This document shows, in pieces, positions 19,332-28,183 of a DNA stretch of 64,000 nucleotides (position 1 is the first letter of the stretch; the number at the start of each line of letters is the position of its first letter). Below the pieces are notes generated by a model. That model saw only the letters and a program-made list of their open reading frames with translations, ran no database searches and was not told the DNA's origin. Origin of the DNA: Aquimarina sp042434915 (lineage in GTDB: Bacteria; Bacteroidota; Bacteroidia; Flavobacteriales; Flavobacteriaceae); contig NZ_CP170198.1 of NCBI RefSeq assembly GCF_042434915.1, positions 1,364,001 through 1,428,000 of the forward strand, read 5' to 3'. The position numbers and the translations under genes are program-made.

Positions 19332-20783
19332 ATGCTATTTAACTCATTGAATTTTTTTATTTTCTTGCCAATAGTATTTTTAGCGTACTGGCTCTTATTC
19401 AAAAATAAGTTAAGGTCTCAAAATTTATTTCTATTAGTTGCTAGTTATTTCTTTTATGGATTGTGGGATTGGCGTTTTCTTCTTTTGATTATAGCCAGTA
19501 CAATCGTTGACTTTATCGCAGGACAATCAATAGCAACCTCTTCTAAGATTAATACTAAAAAATTGTGGCTAGGGTTTAGTATCGTTTTTAACCTTGGGTT
19601 GTTAGGGTTTTTTAAATATTACAACTTTTTTATCGATTCGTGGGTAGATGTAATACAACTCTTGGGATATAATATAACGAGTACGTATACTTTACAACTT
19701 ATTTTACCCGTAGGAATTTCTTTTTACACTTTCCAAACGATGTCGTACTCCTTGGACATCTATTATGATCGATTAAAACCTACTACCAACTTTATAGATT
19801 TTGCAACCTTCGTTAGTTTTTTTCCTCAACTTGTTGCAGGCCCTATCGAGCGGGCATCTAATTTGCTGTCTCAAATAACAAATTCTAGAGTTTTTAAATA
19901 TGAGCAGTGCAGACAAGGGCTAAAACTTATTCTTTGGGGACTTTTTAAAAAGGTTGTGATTGCAGACTCTATTGCTCCTATTGTAGATGATATTTTTGCG
20001 AATTACAGTGAGTACTCTGCCTCTACACTGATAATGGGCGTCACTTTGTTTAGTTTTCAAGTCTATGGCGACTTTAGCGGTTATACCGATATTGCAATAG
20101 GTACGGCAAAAATGTTTGGAATCGAGTTAATGTCAAACTTTAAATTTCCCAATTTTTCTCGCAATGTAGCAGAGTATTGGCAACGGTGGCATATCTCACT
20201 GTCAACTTGGTTTAGACATTACTTATACATTCCCCTGGGGGGTAGTCGCGTAAGCAAGCTTAAGTCTATTAGAAATATCTGCATTATATTTTTGGTTAGT
20301 GGTTTTTGGCATGGAGCTAATTGGACATTTATTGTATGGGGTGGCATCCATGCCCTTTTGTATATTCCGGTATTTTTAATGGGACGTAATCGTATTTATA
20401 TGCACACGGTAGTCGCTCAAAATAGTTGGTTTCCCAATGTAAAAGAAGTATTGCAAATTATATTAACCTTTGCTTTAGTTACATTCTCTCGAGTTTTTTT
20501 TAGGTCAGAATCTATAACCGATGCGTATTTATATTTACAACAGATAGGATCAAATTTTTATTGGGAAAACTATTCACATCCACAAGGTTACCGAATGATT
20601 GATTATTTAATTCTCTTAATCGTATTTACCTTATATGAATTTAGAATTCGTAGAGACGAACGCTCCCCTTTCAAGTTTAAATCAAAGACCGTACGATTTT
20701 TGATTTATACGCTAGTAATTTTAGCGATGTTACTGTTTTATGATGATCAAGTCGATAGATCCTTTATATATTTTCAATTTTAG
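19332..20783 (+). CDS. MBOAT-family (AlgI-like) O-acyltransferase, copy 1
   Basis: A polytopic membrane protein of 483 residues in the family that passes acyl groups across the inner membrane for polysaccharide O-acetylation. Signature regions: QNLFLLVASYFFYGLWDWRF, SFYTFQTMSYSLDIYYDRL, FFPQLVAGPIERA, the RWHISLSTWFRHYLYIPLGG block and FWHGANWTFIVWGG with the catalytic His near 329. It is followed after 2 bases by an SGNH protein, the usual AlgI/AlgJ-type pairing. A paralogous pair lies at 38.4-40.8 kb on the other strand. Confidence 0.94.
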   Translation: MLFNSLNFFIFLPIVFLAYWLLFKNKLRSQNLFLLVASYFFYGLWDWRFLLLIIASTIVDFIAGQSIATSSKINTKKLWLGFSIVFNLGLLGFFKYYNFFIDSWVDVIQLLGYNITSTYTLQLILPVGISFYTFQTMSYSLDIYYDRLKPTTNFIDFATFVSFFPQLVAGPIERASNLLSQITNSRVFKYEQCRQGLKLILWGLFKKVVIADSIAPIVDDIFANYSEYSASTLIMGVTLFSFQVYGDFSGYTDIAIGTAKMFGIELMSNFKFPNFSRNVAEYWQRWHISLSTWFRHYLYIPLGGSRVSKLKSIRNICIIFLVSGFWHGANWTFIVWGGIHALLYIPVFLMGRNRIYMHTVVAQNSWFPNVKEVLQIILTFALVTFSRVFFRSESITDAYLYLQQIGSNFYWENYSHPQGYRMIDYLILLIVFTLYEFRIRRDERSPFKFKSKTVRFLIYTLVILAMLLFYDDQVDRSFIYFQF

Positions 20784-20785
20784 TT

Positions 20786-21739
20786 ATGAAAAAATTATTT
20801 ATAACCATAGGCGTGTATAGTTTTTTGATTTTACTTATGTTGGAGCTTCTTGTGCGTATCTTACACTTAGGAAAAGATACACCTACCCGATATGTAGATC
20901 AATATAATGTTGAGAAATGGTTACCTAATCAACATGGATTTGCAGTCACAGGAAATAGAAGACAAAACTTTTCTGAATATAAGATTAATCAATCAGGTTA
21001 TAACTCCTATCGCGAATTTGAGCCCTCCTATGATAAAACTGAAATTGCATTGGTAGGAGACTCTTTTATCGAAGGCTTTCATGAAAATTATTACAATTCT
21101 ATCGGAAAAAAAATTGAAACCTTGATCGATACCGTAGAGGTGTACGAATATGGCTATGCGGGTTATGATATGGCGGATCAATTGCATTTAATTAATGCTT
21201 ACAAAAAGCAATTTGATAAGATTGACTATGTTATTTTAGGTATTAAATTTTCAAATGATTTGACACGTGGAGAGTATAATGTTGTACAGGAACGATTAGC
21301 CCTAGAATCGCCTTTAAACAGAACTTTAAAAAAGAGTAAATTATTGGTGTATGCAAAAAGCATTGGTTTGTTAGAACCTCCAAAATCTTTTATCAAAAAA
21401 ATTAAAAATTTACTAATTGATAAGCAAAAGAATTCTAATCAACAATCAAAGCCTGCTATCAAAAAAGAAAAGGATCGTATATATCTTGAGAATTTTGAAA
21501 AATTAGTCGCCAAGTATGGCTTTGACAAAAAACGTTTTATCTTACTTCTTGACTCTAATGAGACAAGTCCAATATTTTTGGAATTTTTGAATGCTAATAA
21601 ATTTAGGTATATTGATTATCATGAGCAATTTAAGGTATCCAAACGTCCAAAAAATTTAATCTACGATAGACATTGGAATAATTATGGAAGAACATTGATT
21701 GCCGATGCTATAGCCTCTTATATTAAATGTGCATACTAA
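20786..21739 (+). CDS. SGNH-family AlgJ/AlgX-like acetyl-transfer partner, copy 1
   Basis: A 317-residue protein with one N-terminal membrane segment (about 5-24, ITIGVYSFLILLMLELLVRI). Block I of the SGNH fold reads ALVGDSFIEGF (Ser near 94), and block V near the C-terminus reads YDRHWNNYG with a DxxH-type Asp and His. It should be anchored in the inner membrane with its catalytic part in the periplasm, taking the acyl group from the adjacent MBOAT to sugar hydroxyls. Pairing with the MBOAT is clear; the acceptor sugar is not known. Confidence 0.85.
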   Translation: MKKLFITIGVYSFLILLMLELLVRILHLGKDTPTRYVDQYNVEKWLPNQHGFAVTGNRRQNFSEYKINQSGYNSYREFEPSYDKTEIALVGDSFIEGFHENYYNSIGKKIETLIDTVEVYEYGYAGYDMADQLHLINAYKKQFDKIDYVILGIKFSNDLTRGEYNVVQERLALESPLNRTLKKSKLLVYAKSIGLLEPPKSFIKKIKNLLIDKQKNSNQQSKPAIKKEKDRIYLENFEKLVAKYGFDKKRFILLLDSNETSPIFLEFLNANKFRYIDYHEQFKVSKRPKNLIYDRHWNNYGRTLIADAIASYIKCAY

Positions 21740-21819
21740 ACACATGTTATTATATAAAGTAAACTAAAACCTACATACAGCGTACCTCAATCCATTTGGC
21801 TATTAACATTGTACAAAAT

Positions 21820-22060
21820 ATGTTCCTGCAACCTGCGGGAACGAAAAAAACCGTTTGAAAATGCTCCTGCAATCTGCAGGAACAAAAAAAATCATTTGCA
21901 AAGCTCCTGCAATCTGCGGGAACAAAAAAAACCATTTGCAAAGCTCCTGCAATTTGCAGGAACAAAAAAAATCGTTTGCAAAGCTCCTGCAATCTGCAGG
22001 AACAAAAAAAATCATTTGCAAAGCTCCTGCAATTTGCAGGAACAAAAAAAATGATTGTAA
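21820..22060. repeat. Six-copy 40-bp tandem repeat, each unit carrying a hairpin palindrome
   Basis: Six head-to-tail units lie between convergent genes. Five are 40 bp and the first is 41. Each has the arms TCCTGCA and TGCAGGA around a 3-base loop (ATC, ATT or ACC), then an A7-A8 tract, then a TTTGCAAA-like palindrome at most unit junctions. Units 1 and 3 have TGCGGGA in the right arm, which keeps pairing as U-G in plus-strand RNA but gives C-A mismatches in minus-strand RNA. Short ORFs here are open only because the repeat lacks stop codons in several frames. No spacers are present, so this is not a CRISPR. Function unknown; transcript end or RNA stability element is possible. Confidence 0.93.
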
Positions 22061-22138
22061 AACATTAATACCTGCTATTAGGAATGATTTAATCCTTAAT
22101 ACTAAAAATGCACTACCCTCTCTTCGCTCTATAAAAAC

Positions 22139-23881
22139 TTATTCTTTAATACGATACTGAGGAAAGTATACTTTTTTATTAAAATTTTCTGGATGTATTT
22201 CATTAGCCTCCAACTTTTCTCGTACTATAGCATTATAAAGTTCTTCATTAACAATCTTTCTACCCGTATAATACACTACATCTTCATCATTGGGGAAAAA
22301 GTATTTTTTATATTTATATAATCCATCATCGTCCTCTCTACCTCCACCTAACACATAATATTTAAACTTTTGCCCTCTTGCCCATGTAATGATTTCAATT
22401 TTTAAAAAATCATTAGGCCGAGTATAAAAATACTCTGACAAGGTACCGCCCAAATAAGAGTACAAAGTATCATCATCCTTTAAAATTAACTCTGTTGATA
22501 TGGGTTCACCGTCTTTATAAACCATAGCTATAATAACGCTTTCAGGGTTATTTTGAATAAATTCTTCAAAATAATCAATTGGATGAAAATATAAATCATG
22601 AGCATTATTACGATGCATGGTTTGAATATAAATACGATAAAAATCTTTAATTATGTTTTCTGTAATTAAATCGTCATATACTACTAGCTTTAATTCCTCT
22701 TGCAGTGCTTTTCTATAATTATTGCGCACTTTGGACTTGTGCTCTTTCCATTGGGCATCTTTGTCAATAATCTTACCCCTCACATTTTTAAGACTAGGAA
22801 TAAGTGTACCCGAATAGTGTAGATGGTTATCATTGAGACTAAAACGTATAAATTCGCTAATGATATTATTTTCACGATACCAAGTATCTACATGCTTCCA
22901 AAACTGTTTGATGTGTTGATTAGTAATAAGGTCAGAGTTAAATAAGGGGCCACTATACCCGTATGGAGATATTACATCTTTAAAGTCATCTCCTAGTTGT
23001 GTATCAATAGATCTTGCATAAAACGGCATCGCTATAAGTGGAGTACTATTTTCTTCTAAAACAAAATAGCATAGTGGATGCTTATGCATATTAGAGGTAT
23101 CTAATAATTCTACCTTATAAAAGGGATTTGAGTTATTTAAGTCCTGTAATAATTTTTTATATCCCATCAAATCATTTTCTCCTCGTACATGACGTACAGA
23201 AAATGATATTTGCGGGGTGCTTTTTAGATAAGCCTCTCCCTTTTCACGAACTTTTATTTTTTTTGCAGGAACACCATAGCAAACTGAGTAATCATCTACA
23301 TCACGAGTTACCAATGCTCCCGCTCCAATAACCGCATGATCACCAATAACCAAATTTTGAATGATTGTAGCTCCTATAGACACTGCTGTAAATTCTCCAA
23401 TAGTTACCGTTCCTCCTATAGTAGCCGAAGGTGCAATACTCGAAAAATCTTTCATTACACCATCATGACCTAAATTAGAATTCGTATTTAAAATACAGAA
23501 ATCACCTATAACAGAATCTGCATTGATATTGGCTGATGTTAAAATAACGGTTCCACAACCAATTTTTGAATAGTTGCTTATTCTAGCAGATGGATGTATA
23601 ACCGTGATAAACTCAAAGGATGGACTTAATTTCCTTATCTTTTGAGCCATTATATAGCGTGTATAATTGTCTCCTATAGCTATAACCCCTTTTGTTATTC
23701 CCAGAGCTACTAATTCTGGAATCTTCTCTTCGGCACCCAGTATTTCGTAATCAAGTACATTTTCACCTTTGGGTTTATACGAATCTATAAAACCGTGAAT
23801 TTGATAATTATTTTGCAGCTCTATTGAGTCAACTATAACTTTTGCATGCCCAGATGCTCCTATGACTATAATTTTATCCAT
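22139..23881 (-). CDS. Fusion of PglD/NeuD-type sugar acetyltransferase and FemAB-like GNAT domain
   Basis: A 580-residue two-domain protein. Residues 1-210 match the PglD/NeuD family: Rossmann-like start (IIVIGASGHAKVIVDSI), then left-handed beta-helix hexapeptides with the catalytic-His region NLGHDGV (about 138) and the end GVPAKKIKV. Residues about 225-580 resemble FemAB/peptidoglycan-bridge-type GNAT proteins (YGYSGPLF, the basic KVRNNYRKALQEEL, GGGREDDDGLYKYKKYF). The first half should N-acetylate the UDP-amino sugar from the PglE-like enzyme; the second may transfer an aminoacyl or acyl group. The frame is continuous with no internal start needed. Its start codon overlaps the stop of the phosphosugar transferase region by 1 base. 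Domain assignment is by motif. Confidence 0.85.
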   Translation of the reverse strand: MDKIIVIGASGHAKVIVDSIELQNNYQIHGFIDSYKPKGENVLDYEILGAEEKIPELVALGITKGVIAIGDNYTRYIMAQKIRKLSPSFEFITVIHPSARISNYSKIGCGTVILTSANINADSVIGDFCILNTNSNLGHDGVMKDFSSIAPSATIGGTVTIGEFTAVSIGATIIQNLVIGDHAVIGAGALVTRDVDDYSVCYGVPAKKIKVREKGEAYLKSTPQISFSVRHVRGENDLMGYKKLLQDLNNSNPFYKVELLDTSNMHKHPLCYFVLEENSTPLIAMPFYARSIDTQLGDDFKDVISPYGYSGPLFNSDLITNQHIKQFWKHVDTWYRENNIISEFIRFSLNDNHLHYSGTLIPSLKNVRGKIIDKDAQWKEHKSKVRNNYRKALQEELKLVVYDDLITENIIKDFYRIYIQTMHRNNAHDLYFHPIDYFEEFIQNNPESVIIAMVYKDGEPISTELILKDDDTLYSYLGGTLSEYFYTRPNDFLKIEIITWARGQKFKYYVLGGGREDDDGLYKYKKYFFPNDEDVVYYTGRKIVNEELYNAIVREKLEANEIHPENFNKKVYFPQYRIKE

Positions 23882-24504
23882 TACCGTTTACTGCTATTTT
23901 CTTGGTTACCTGTAAAAGCTGGCATATTAAGATTTGCTTGACTATTAACACCCTCTTTAACAAGCACCTTTTTAATCGTTTTAAATAAAATAATCATATC
24001 TGTTTTAAAAGAGATATGATCAACATACCAAATATCATATTCAAATTTTTGTGACCAGCTAATGGCGTTTCTACCATTAACTTGTGCCCATCCTGTAATG
24101 CCTGGTTTAACCTCATGACGCCGTTTTTGCTTCGCATTATACAGCGGTAAATATTTAACCAATAAAGGTCGTGGCCCTATTAAACTCATATCCCCACGCA
24201 ATACGTTAAACAATTGCGGAATCTCGTCTAACGAATACTTACGCACAAAGGCCCCGATAGGTGTAATTCTATCTTTGTAAGGTAAAAGTTCTCCATGATC
24301 ATCTTTTTTATCGTTCATACTTTTGAGCTTGACTATCTTAAAGAGTTTTTCATGTTTACCAGGTCGTACTTGATAAAAGAAAACTTTTCCCTTATTGGTA
24401 ATTGCTAAAATTATAATAGTTATAAGCATAATTGGAGACAAAAATAGCAATCCAAAGAATGCTGCCATAAAATCAAAGATGCGTTTAAAAAAATGTTTAT
24501 ACAT
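23881..24504 (-). CDS. PglC-like undecaprenyl-phosphate phosphosugar transferase, copy A
   Basis: A monotopic phosphoglycosyl transferase of 207 residues that loads a phospho-sugar from UDP-sugar onto undecaprenyl phosphate, starting lipid-linked glycan assembly. It has an N-terminal reentrant membrane helix (FDFMAAFFGLLFLSPIMLI), the basic KIVKLKSMND motif, the catalytic region SLDEIPQLFNVLRGDMSLIGPRPLL (Asp-Glu dyad) and GITGWAQVNGRNAISW. It has the short PglC architecture without extra N-terminal membrane helices. It is followed directly by the PglD-FemAB fusion and preceded by the formyltransferase. Confidence 0.93.
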   Translation of the reverse strand: MYKHFFKRIFDFMAAFFGLLFLSPIMLITIIILAITNKGKVFFYQVRPGKHEKLFKIVKLKSMNDKKDDHGELLPYKDRITPIGAFVRKYSLDEIPQLFNVLRGDMSLIGPRPLLVKYLPLYNAKQKRRHEVKPGITGWAQVNGRNAISWSQKFEYDIWYVDHISFKTDMIILFKTIKKVLVKEGVNSQANLNMPAFTGNQENSSKR

Positions 24505-24572
24505 AACTATTCATATTTGAAGTACTACTTAAAAAAGAACCTAGATGTTTTTTTTGGAGGTGATCGAAATAT

Positions 24573-25163
24573 CTAATTTGTGACAAGATTGATTGATTTA
24601 ATAATTAACTTTTTTCCCTTTTTACTGAACTTGGGATACAAACTCTCAAATGTATCTTTTGGTTTTATTTTGATGGTTTTTTGTGCTATAATTGCGCCCC
24701 CATCTACTTCTTCATTTACAACATGTGTAGTTAATCCGGTAATTTTAACTCCGTACGCTATAGCATCTTGTATTGCTGTTTTAGTTCCTTTAAAACTAGG
24801 TAATAATGAAGGATGAATGTTCAAAATTCTATTTTCAAATTTGTTGAGGAGCGTTTCCTTAATGATATATTTATAATTTAATAAGAAAATAAAATCAATA
24901 TCTAATTCTATAAGTTTTTCACAAATATACTTTTGATAGTCTATCTGGTCATTAAAGTCGGCTCTTTTTAACTGAATAGTTTTAATACCATATCTTTTTG
25001 CAACATCTGCAGCTCCGCAAGGATCGGTCTCGTATATAAGAACCGAAATAGTACTATTACCTAAGGCTTGGCTATTATCGTTAAACGTTTTTATCAGATC
25101 AAAAGCATTTCTGCCCCAACCAGTTGTTAAAATTGCCCATTTATATATGTTTTCTTTCTTCAT
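24573..25163 (-). CDS. Formyltransferase-family protein (PurN-like fold)
   Basis: A 196-residue protein with the formyltransferase N-terminal fold only, close in size to PurN. The folate/active-site motif is RILNIHPSLLPSFKG (Asn and His of the N-H-D triad, about 110-124) and the Asp lies in NEEVDGGAIIAQ (about 150-161). The glycine loop is altered to TTGWGRNAFDLI. Its place between two phosphosugar transferases suggests N-formylation of an amino sugar, as known for other surface glycans, rather than purine synthesis. It overlaps the upstream gene by 23 bases. A divergent PurN remains possible. Confidence 0.82.
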   Translation of the reverse strand: MKKENIYKWAILTTGWGRNAFDLIKTFNDNSQALGNSTISVLIYETDPCGAADVAKRYGIKTIQLKRADFNDQIDYQKYICEKLIELDIDFIFLLNYKYIIKETLLNKFENRILNIHPSLLPSFKGTKTAIQDAIAYGVKITGLTTHVVNEEVDGGAIIAQKTIKIKPKDTFESLYPKFSKKGKKLIIKSINLVTN

Positions 25164-25755
25164 CTAAATCCTTTATTACAGCATTGGGATCTACAGCTAT
25201 GTCTTTGGACAAAATAACATTGCCTATTGTAGCTAGTAAAATTTTTAAATCTACTAAAGGGGTTATAGAGTTAACATATTTTACATCAGCTAATAATCTT
25301 TCATCCCAATTCAATAAATTACGGCCAGTAACTTGTGCTAATCCCGTAATCCCAGGTAGCACGGTATGTCGTATTCTCTCTTCTTGAGAGTAATAAGGTA
25401 AATATCTAATAAGTAGTGGTCTTGGGCCAATAAAACTCATTTCTCCTTTGATAACGTTAAGTAACTGCGGTAATTCGTCTATCGAGGTTTTTCTAAGTAT
25501 TCGACCAATTTTTGTAAGTCTATCTTTATCAGGTAGCAACTCTCCATTGTTGTCCCTGCGATCATTCATCGTTTTAAACTTAATAATTTTAAATAGCTCT
25601 TCGTTTTTACCAGGTCTGGACTGTACAAAAAAAGGATTTGACCATGTTGTTACACCTATACTAAGGTATACGACGACAAATATGGGAAAAAATAGGATGA
25701 TTAAAATAGTTGCTGTTACAAAATCTATCAAACGTTTTATATATAATCTATACAC
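25141..25755 (-). CDS. PglC-like undecaprenyl-phosphate phosphosugar transferase, copy B
   Basis: A second short phosphoglycosyl transferase of 204 residues. It has the membrane helix IDFVTATILIILFFPIFVVV, KIIKFKTMNDRRDNNGELL, the catalytic SIDELPQLLNVIKGEMSFIGPRPLL and GITGLAQVTGRNLLNW. It is clearly paralogous to copy A at 23881-24504 with differences throughout, so the two probably use different sugars or are successive versions. The C-terminus extends about 20 residues into the formyltransferase gene (23-base overlap). Confidence 0.93.
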   Translation of the reverse strand: MYRLYIKRLIDFVTATILIILFFPIFVVVYLSIGVTTWSNPFFVQSRPGKNEELFKIIKFKTMNDRRDNNGELLPDKDRLTKIGRILRKTSIDELPQLLNVIKGEMSFIGPRPLLIRYLPYYSQEERIRHTVLPGITGLAQVTGRNLLNWDERLLADVKYVNSITPLVDLKILLATIGNVILSKDIAVDPNAVIKDLDEERKHI

Positions 25756-25769
25756 TCTTAAGAATTTAA

Positions 25770-27068
25770 TTATAACATCTCATTTACCATCACTCTGCGC
25801 TTACCCGATGCAAGTAAGGGAATATCGTCGACATACTCTATTGTAATTTTGGATGATGCTCCGAGATATAGTTTAAACTCTTCAATAAACTCGTCCTCTC
25901 TGTCAAACTTTTTATCTGTATTAAGCTTAAAGACATAAACTCCATGATCTTTTTGAATCATTTGACATTGTTTAAGTTCCAAATATTTATTAAATATAAA
26001 TACCAAGTTTGCTAAAATAATATCACCATCTGCGTTGGTAATTATGTCTCTCTTTCTACCTTGTACGTTTGTAAAAACTGCCTTACCATTAATAAAATCC
26101 TTTACCCCTACATCTCCTGTATCATATCGTATCATCGGCATGCTATAGTTAAATAGATCAGTAATGACGATTCTTCCAGGTTTTCCATCTTGTACAGGTG
26201 TATTAGATTTTAAATCCAAGATTTCTACATAATAACTAGCTTCATTAATAATAAAATGTTTGGCATCTCCTAATGGTTGCTGCGCAATAATTCCATTTTC
26301 GACATTTGAATATCGAGAGACCACATCTGCACCAAAATACTTGTGAATTGATTGTATTGTATATTCGTTTAATTTCTCTGACATGGCAATCATCGATTTG
26401 ATTTTACCTGGTATAGGCATAATTTTTTTGCGGTCCATGTATTTGCAGATCTCCTCATATGCCGAAGCATATCCAAGCCAACTTACGGTTGATTTTTCAT
26501 GTCTTAGTTTATCTAAAATTTGTTTTTTTAGGCTATCTTGAGTTAAATGGAACACATCTATAGCAACTACATTTTGAAGCCATTTTGTGATAAAACTCTT
26601 TTTCTCGAATGCATTCCAAAGTCTGAAATAAGTTAACTGATATCCAATTTTGAAACCTGCTAACTCTGAAAAATAAATATTATCTGCAGTATTTCTCAAT
26701 CTTTTCTTGGCATTTTGGTAAGCCATGAAAGGCGTACCTGTGGATCCACTGGTTTGTACAGGAAACCTTTTTTTATTCAAATATTCTGAAGATTCAAACT
26801 CTTTAAATTTCTCTTTTATAATACCTTTATTAATCACAGGAAAATCCTCAATAGTTTGATATTTTATATATTCTTTATAATAAGAAGTGGTACTGGTAGC
26901 ATGCGTAAGAAGATTTTTAAGATATTCTTTTTTCTTTACTACAGATCTCTCTGCCAGAGGATTCTCAATTATGAACTTAATATCATTGTAGTGTTTTTTT
27001 TTCACTCCAGCTTTGATAGCATCCATAAGCCAAAAAGCTTTATTTCTTAAGAGTTCTGAAAATTTCAT
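25770..27068 (-). CDS. CapK/PaaK-like AMP-forming adenylate ligase family protein
   Basis: A 432-residue member of the phenylacetate-CoA ligase/coenzyme F390 synthetase (CapK) branch of adenylating enzymes. The Ser/Thr/Gly-rich nucleotide loop reads FPVQTSGSTGTPF (about 101-113), then SRYSNVENGIIAQQ, IVITDLFNYSMPMIRYDTGDVG and the C-terminal YVDDIPLLASGKRR. Such genes recur in capsule clusters, where the substrate is usually unknown; activation of an acyl or amino acid group for glycan decoration is plausible. It lies between the ATP-grasp gene and phosphosugar transferase copy B in one operon. Confidence 0.87.
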   Translation of the reverse strand: MKFSELLRNKAFWLMDAIKAGVKKKHYNDIKFIIENPLAERSVVKKKEYLKNLLTHATSTTSYYKEYIKYQTIEDFPVINKGIIKEKFKEFESSEYLNKKRFPVQTSGSTGTPFMAYQNAKKRLRNTADNIYFSELAGFKIGYQLTYFRLWNAFEKKSFITKWLQNVVAIDVFHLTQDSLKKQILDKLRHEKSTVSWLGYASAYEEICKYMDRKKIMPIPGKIKSMIAMSEKLNEYTIQSIHKYFGADVVSRYSNVENGIIAQQPLGDAKHFIINEASYYVEILDLKSNTPVQDGKPGRIVITDLFNYSMPMIRYDTGDVGVKDFINGKAVFTNVQGRKRDIITNADGDIILANLVFIFNKYLELKQCQMIQKDHGVYVFKLNTDKKFDREDEFIEEFKLYLGASSKITIEYVDDIPLLASGKRRVMVNEML

Positions 27069-27100
27069 TATGTTCTATTTGAGAATTATTGTAATTAATT

Positions 27101-28159
27101 TTAAGCTTCTTTCATAATTTCTTGAAACATTGGATGACCTAAATAGCCACCATAAGCAATATCTGGAGTTATAAAGGAATTATTATCGTTTCCTTCGATC
27201 AAAACTGGACCGTCTTTACTTATCGCAATATCCCATCCAACAATCCTATCTGGTATTTTAGTTACGGCTTGTATAACCAAATCGCACGCCTCCTTAAAAA
27301 ACGGAATTTTATAACCTTTAAAAATTACACCAGTATCAGGATGGGAAAGCAACTCTTTACCTCCATATTTGAGCCGCTGACAGCCTTTTTCTTTTAATTC
27401 ACCATTGATCATGTCTAATGGTACATAAAAGCCACCCGCACTGGCATTATCAACAAAGCTACCTCCTTGACCAAATCTCATCATTGCCGATAAGATGTGA
27501 ATATTATTACCTTTATCTATGTAGGTATCAAAACGAATTGTATTTATACAATGTGCATAAATTTTATTTATTTCTGAATGTTGAATAACGACTTCTTGAT
27601 GTACACAATCAGAGGCTAATATATTAGATCCATATATTTTAATATCCTCTTTTAACGTATCTTTAGTCATTACCATGCAACCTACTCCGCCCATATCTGC
27701 TAGAGGTTTTAGAAAGATTTTTTTTAAAGATGTTAGTTCAAAGTAATTAGAAAAGAAATCGTATAACTGATATTTGCTTGTTATTGTAAATGTTTTTGAA
27801 TTTAAAAAAAACGTTTTTTTAAAGTTGTAGCTTATAAGCTTAGGAGTAGCAAGTTTATTGTTCTCTGTAAATAATGAAAAGGCTAATTTATTTCTGAGCA
27901 AGGAAGCATATTCATACTTATGAAATTTCTTTGAAAAAGTAATTTTATCTACCTCTTTACTACTAAGGTATTGGTTGTAATTTTTAATACCTTTTCTATA
28001 TAAAAATTTTCCGAAGTAAAATGATGGGAATTCTTTTTTAAATATTCCAAAATGAATCGCTTCTAAAGCTATCCTAAGGTAAGGTTTCTTATTCCTATCC
28101 CTAACAACAGTCATTAACTGTTTGTTATATTTATTAATCATACTCAGAGTCATTTCCAA
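27101..28159 (-). CDS. ATP-grasp protein associated with sugar transfer
   Basis: A 352-residue protein resembling the sugar-transfer-associated ATP-grasp family. Visible are FLKPLADMGGVGCMV, VVIQHSEINKIYAHCINTIRFDTY, MRFGQGGSFVDNASAGGFYV and the metal-binding C-terminal part VGWDIAISKDGPVLIEGNDNNSF. ATP-grasp enzymes join a carboxylate to an amine or thiol through an acyl-phosphate; a ligation in glycan decoration is likely but the substrates are unknown. It follows the GT4 gene by 24 bases. Several early Met codons (1, 3, 7) leave the start uncertain by a few residues. Confidence 0.82.
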   Translation of the reverse strand: MEMTLSMINKYNKQLMTVVRDRNKKPYLRIALEAIHFGIFKKEFPSFYFGKFLYRKGIKNYNQYLSSKEVDKITFSKKFHKYEYASLLRNKLAFSLFTENNKLATPKLISYNFKKTFFLNSKTFTITSKYQLYDFFSNYFELTSLKKIFLKPLADMGGVGCMVMTKDTLKEDIKIYGSNILASDCVHQEVVIQHSEINKIYAHCINTIRFDTYIDKGNNIHILSAMMRFGQGGSFVDNASAGGFYVPLDMINGELKEKGCQRLKYGGKELLSHPDTGVIFKGYKIPFFKEACDLVIQAVTKIPDRIVGWDIAISKDGPVLIEGNDNNSFITPDIAYGGYLGHPMFQEIMKEA

Positions 28160-28183
28160 AATTTAGAAATTATTACTACGCTC

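Noticed and set aside
21820..22060. Possible CRISPR array
   Set aside because: Units are contiguous with no unique spacers and no cas genes are nearby.
21771..22160. Several overlapping short ORFs on both strands with repeated peptides such as CRNKKNHLQ
   Set aside because: They are translations of the 40-bp tandem repeat, whose length is not a multiple of three and which lacks stop codons in several frames; no start context or domain supports coding.
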